Position numbers and translations under genes: made by a program
The notes under the pieces: model-generated
The model's database searches: none
What the model was told of the DNA's origin: nothing
Seen by the model: only the letters and a program-made list of their open reading frames with translations
Assembly: GCA_965221655.1 (NCBI GenBank)
Contig: OZ244906.1
Coordinates: 62,001-126,000 of the forward strand
Direction of reading: 5' to 3'
Length of the DNA stretch: 64,000 nt
DNA from: Bin107 sp965221655
GTDB taxonomy: Bacteria; UBA8248
In this document: one piece after another, positions 62,020-64,000 of the stretch
Position numbering within the stretch: the first letter of the stretch is position 1
How the letters are laid out: each line of letters opens with the position of its first letter

Positions 62020-62727
62020 TCACCGCCCCACCTCCACCAGCCTGATTTCGTCCACGTCGAGTACCGAGGTGCGCGCGGTGCCCGGCGTTTTGCGGCCCGG
62101 CCTGTAGATGCCGATCTTGAGATGGGGTGCGCCGCACGGAACGGAAGAGCGGATGAGGAGGCCGCCGCCGGTGATTCTCCTGCCGTCCACGTGCAGGGCG
62201 TAGCGGGCCTGCTCGACGTTGAAGGCGAGGCGCACCTCCACCCAGCGGCCGCGGATGTCGCGCACGTCGAGGGCGTCGCCGAGTTTTCCCCTGTGGAGGC
62301 GGAACATGGCCGCAGGCCCCACCCGGCAGCCCGCGGCGCTTTGGTGGATTTGCAAAAAACTCTCGCGTTCGTGAATGAAACCGCGGGCGAAGCGCGCACG
62401 AAACGCGAGGCGGTAGTTTGCGTTCGCGCGCAGGCTGTGTGTTTGCTTTATCTCCGCGCGCTCCCACCAGGGTGCGCCGTGGCGGGCGTAGGCGTCGGAG
62501 CGGCAGCCGCCGACCCGGCCGTCTTTGAGCGTGAAGCGCAAAAATCTGCGGTCTGCCTCCCGCACCCAACGGATGGCGGCGGGGGCGACGGCGCAGTTTT
62601 CGTAGAAGGCGAGGTTCCAGTCCGCGTCGCGGTAGAGAGGGCGCGCACCCGTCTCGAAGAACACGGGGGAGGAAGTTTTACAACCCGCCAAAAAGATCAT
62701 AAGAATCAGGAGGAAAACCTTGCGCAT
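62020..62727 (-). CDS. Lipoprotein resembling polysaccharide lyases
   Basis: 235 residues with a lipoprotein signal MRKVFLLILMIFLAGC (lipobox LAGC, lipidated Cys16). The mature part looks like a jelly-roll with YRLAFRARFARGF, ESFLQIHQSA, GRWVEVRLAFNVEQARYALHVDGRRITGG and LKIGIYRPGRK. This order is seen in heparin-lyase-like/polysaccharide-lyase proteins (FLQIHQ for the usual QWH-type motif). Catalysis is not assured. SD AGGAGG overlaps the region just upstream on the opposite strand, and the gene is divergent from the His-rich protein. It would sit in the outer or inner membrane facing the periplasm. Confidence 0.62.
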   Translation of the reverse strand: MRKVFLLILMIFLAGCKTSSPVFFETGARPLYRDADWNLAFYENCAVAPAAIRWVREADRRFLRFTLKDGRVGGCRSDAYARHGAPWWERAEIKQTHSLRANANYRLAFRARFARGFIHERESFLQIHQSAAGCRVGPAAMFRLHRGKLGDALDVRDIRGRWVEVRLAFNVEQARYALHVDGRRITGGGLLIRSSVPCGAPHLKIGIYRPGRKTPGTARTSVLDVDEIRLVEVGR

Positions 62728-62925
62728 TTCGGGCGACTCTCCTACGATGCGGATCGGGAAGGCGGTGTTCGATTGTAGACCGGGGAGCCGCCCCAGGACA
62801 GAGCGAAAACGCGGTTGCGCGCGCTCGCCCCGGCGACCTTTTACGAACCATGCCTCGTGCGCGTTTGCTTGCGTTTTTGCGGGTTTTGCGATTCGCCGCC
62901 GCGATTTCCAGGAGGGTCGGACGAA

Positions 62926-63645
62926 ATGAACCGAAAATGGAAAATGCCCGTCTTGGTGGTTGCCGGGCTCGTGCTCGTAGGCGCGACTTTTCTCGTCTAC
63001 GGCTACAACCTGGGTCTGCGGCACAGCCACGAGCACCACGCCCACCACGAGGAAGAGCAGACAGGCGAGGAGCAGGGAGCAAAGGCCGACAAGAAAGTCA
63101 GCGCATACAAGCACCACGGCCACGACGCCAAAGACCGCGGGGCGCAGGCGGCCCGAAGCCACGATATGCACCATATGAAGAAAGACGATGGCTATCAGAT
63201 GCAGACGGGTCGAGCGGACGAAACACAGAAATCCCGGGGCTACGACACGAAGTCGGGCTACGCGGGGATGAAGCACGGCCACGGCATGGCCGCGAAGGTG
63301 ATTCCGGCCGATTACGAGAAAGTGCCCGGCGTTGAGGTTCGCGTCGCGCGCGACACCCACGGCACAGGCGCGCTCAATCTGTATCTCGACCTCACGCACT
63401 TTCGCTTCACGCCCGAGAACGTGAACGCGGATTCGAAGATCAACGAGGGCCACGCGCACCTCTACGTGAACGGCAAGAAGGTTGCCCGGCTCTACGGCGC
63501 CGCGTATCACCTCGACAAGTTGCCGAAGGCGGAGAAGTTGAAGATTCGCGTCACGCTCAACACGAACATGCACGAAGATTTGGTCCACGACGGCAAGATG
63601 ATCGAGGACGTCGTGGAGTTCGCCTTCGACCCGAACCGTACTTAA
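62926..63645 (+). CDS. Histidine-rich membrane-anchored protein
   Basis: 239 residues. An N-terminal signal-anchor (about 7-27, MPVLVVAGLVLVGATFLVYGY) is followed by a His/Asp/Lys/Met-rich linker (about 33-125: HSHEHHAHHEEEQ, KHHGHDAK, HDMHHMKKDD, MKHGHGM). A compact C-terminal domain (about 135-239) has FTPENVNADSKINEGHAHLYVNG and NTNMHEDLVHDGKMI. The linker should bind Cu, Zn or Ni in the periplasm, and the end domain has several conserved-looking His. GGAGGG precedes the ATG. No metal efflux or oxidase gene is adjacent. A DUF2306 membrane gene follows by 49 bp. Confidence 0.75.
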   Translation: MNRKWKMPVLVVAGLVLVGATFLVYGYNLGLRHSHEHHAHHEEEQTGEEQGAKADKKVSAYKHHGHDAKDRGAQAARSHDMHHMKKDDGYQMQTGRADETQKSRGYDTKSGYAGMKHGHGMAAKVIPADYEKVPGVEVRVARDTHGTGALNLYLDLTHFRFTPENVNADSKINEGHAHLYVNGKKVARLYGAAYHLDKLPKAEKLKIRVTLNTNMHEDLVHDGKMIEDVVEFAFDPNRT

Positions 63646-63694
63646 GCGTGTACGCGCCTGGCCGCCCGGGGAAGCCGCCGCCGGAGACGCAGCC

Positions 63695-64000
63695 TTGCTG
63701 ATATGGACGCACCTGGTCCTGGCCGTGCTGGCGGTTGGTCTGGGACTGATCAACCTGGCTTCTGCCAAGGGAACGCGCAGACACCGCGTTCTCGGCTGGT
63801 GCTGGATCGTGGTGATGACGTTCGTTACGGTGCCCTCGTTCTGGATTCGCGAACTCAACGACGGCGCTTTCAGCTGGATACACCTGCTGACGGCGTGGAC
63901 GATATTCTGCATGGTGGCCGCCGTCGTCTCGATACGGCGCGGACGCGTGCGTGCGCATGCGGCCTTCATGACGGGAACGATGGTCGGCGCCCTCATCGCG
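63695..64000 (+). CDS. DUF2306-like membrane protein, partial (cut by right edge)
   Basis: 102 codons are visible from a TTG preceded by GGAG. The translation starts LLIWTHLVLAVLAVGLGLINL, continues KGTRRHRVLGWCWIVVMT and SFWIRELNDGAFSWIHLL, then a third hydrophobic segment and RAHAAFMTGTMVGAL. Short helices with paired His (HRVLGW, WIHLL, RAHA) are typical of DUF2306 family membrane proteins, which may bind haem or a quinone-like cofactor. It is likely cotranscribed with the His-rich gene. Confidence 0.7.
   Translation, partial: MLIWTHLVLAVLAVGLGLINLASAKGTRRHRVLGWCWIVVMTFVTVPSFWIRELNDGAFSWIHLLTAWTIFCMVAAVVSIRRGRVRAHAAFMTGTMVGALIA

Overview
The window is about two-thirds G+C by eye and comes from a Gram-negative bacterium. 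The evidence is a TonB-dependent outer-membrane receptor, both Kdo-synthesis genes kdsA and kdsB, a heptosyltransferase-type glycosyltransferase and lipoprotein/periplasmic export signals. A bacterial myo-inositol-phosphate synthase, tandem CocE-type hydrolases, ThDP- and SDR-type catabolic enzymes and a bactofilin-like protein suggest an uncultivated environmental lineage (for example Tectomicrobia, NC10 or the former Deltaproteobacteria). That placement is inference only. No phage, insertion sequence, CRISPR array or rRNA was seen. One tRNA, Arg(CCG), is present.

Layout. 1-3560 (minus): a cobalamin-riboswitch-controlled B12 uptake operon, btuB-btuF-btuC, cut by the left edge. 3659-5092: a cupin protein and a divergent methyltransferase. 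5102-15347 (minus): a long catabolic run (ThDP enzyme, SDR, EamA exporter, Asp/Glu-racemase-like protein, two CocE hydrolases, an unknown conserved protein, a TatD-like metal hydrolase), then tRNA-Arg and a dual-CDGSH protein. 15876-20813 (mostly plus): nth, an orphan peptide-transport ATPase, ino1, a VOC protein, an MBL hydrolase and a small hypothetical. 20952-26326 (minus): a rhodanese-MoeB fusion with an Rrf2/IscR-like operator in its promoter, two 3-hydroxyisobutyrate-dehydrogenase paralogues, a LigI-like hydrolase, an ABM monooxygenase and a PEP-mutase/isocitrate-lyase protein.

26461-37756 (plus) is a tightly packed surface-polysaccharide cluster: methyltransferase, three GT4 transferases, a Wzx-like flippase, a GT9 transferase, a short priming sugar transferase, then kdsB-pyrG-kdsA. 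PyrG supplies the CTP that KdsB uses to activate the Kdo-8-P-derived sugar made by KdsA. It is followed by a bactofilin-TM-TPR fusion and a cytidylate-kinase-like protein with a BON domain, both unusual architectures.

40676-53067: amino-acid enzymes (Cys/Met PLP enzyme, threonine synthase, class III aminotransferase), an MFS transporter, the nfeD-slipin membrane pair, a degenerate secreted nuclease-fold protein, a coupled HD-RNase/LsrF-like aldolase/Zn-dehydrogenase set, and a less GC-rich insert encoding an RNase-H-fold DUF429 protein and a small membrane/coiled-coil protein, closed by a strong terminator. 53130-61983: genome maintenance and purine synthesis (recD2, mazG, mutL, guaB, guaA). 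62020-64000: a lipoprotein resembling polysaccharide lyases, a histidine-rich membrane-anchored protein and the start of a DUF2306 membrane protein.

No transcription-factor gene was recognised anywhere in the 64 kb. The visible control elements are sigma70-like promoters, one riboswitch, one operator-like inverted repeat and a structured guaB leader.
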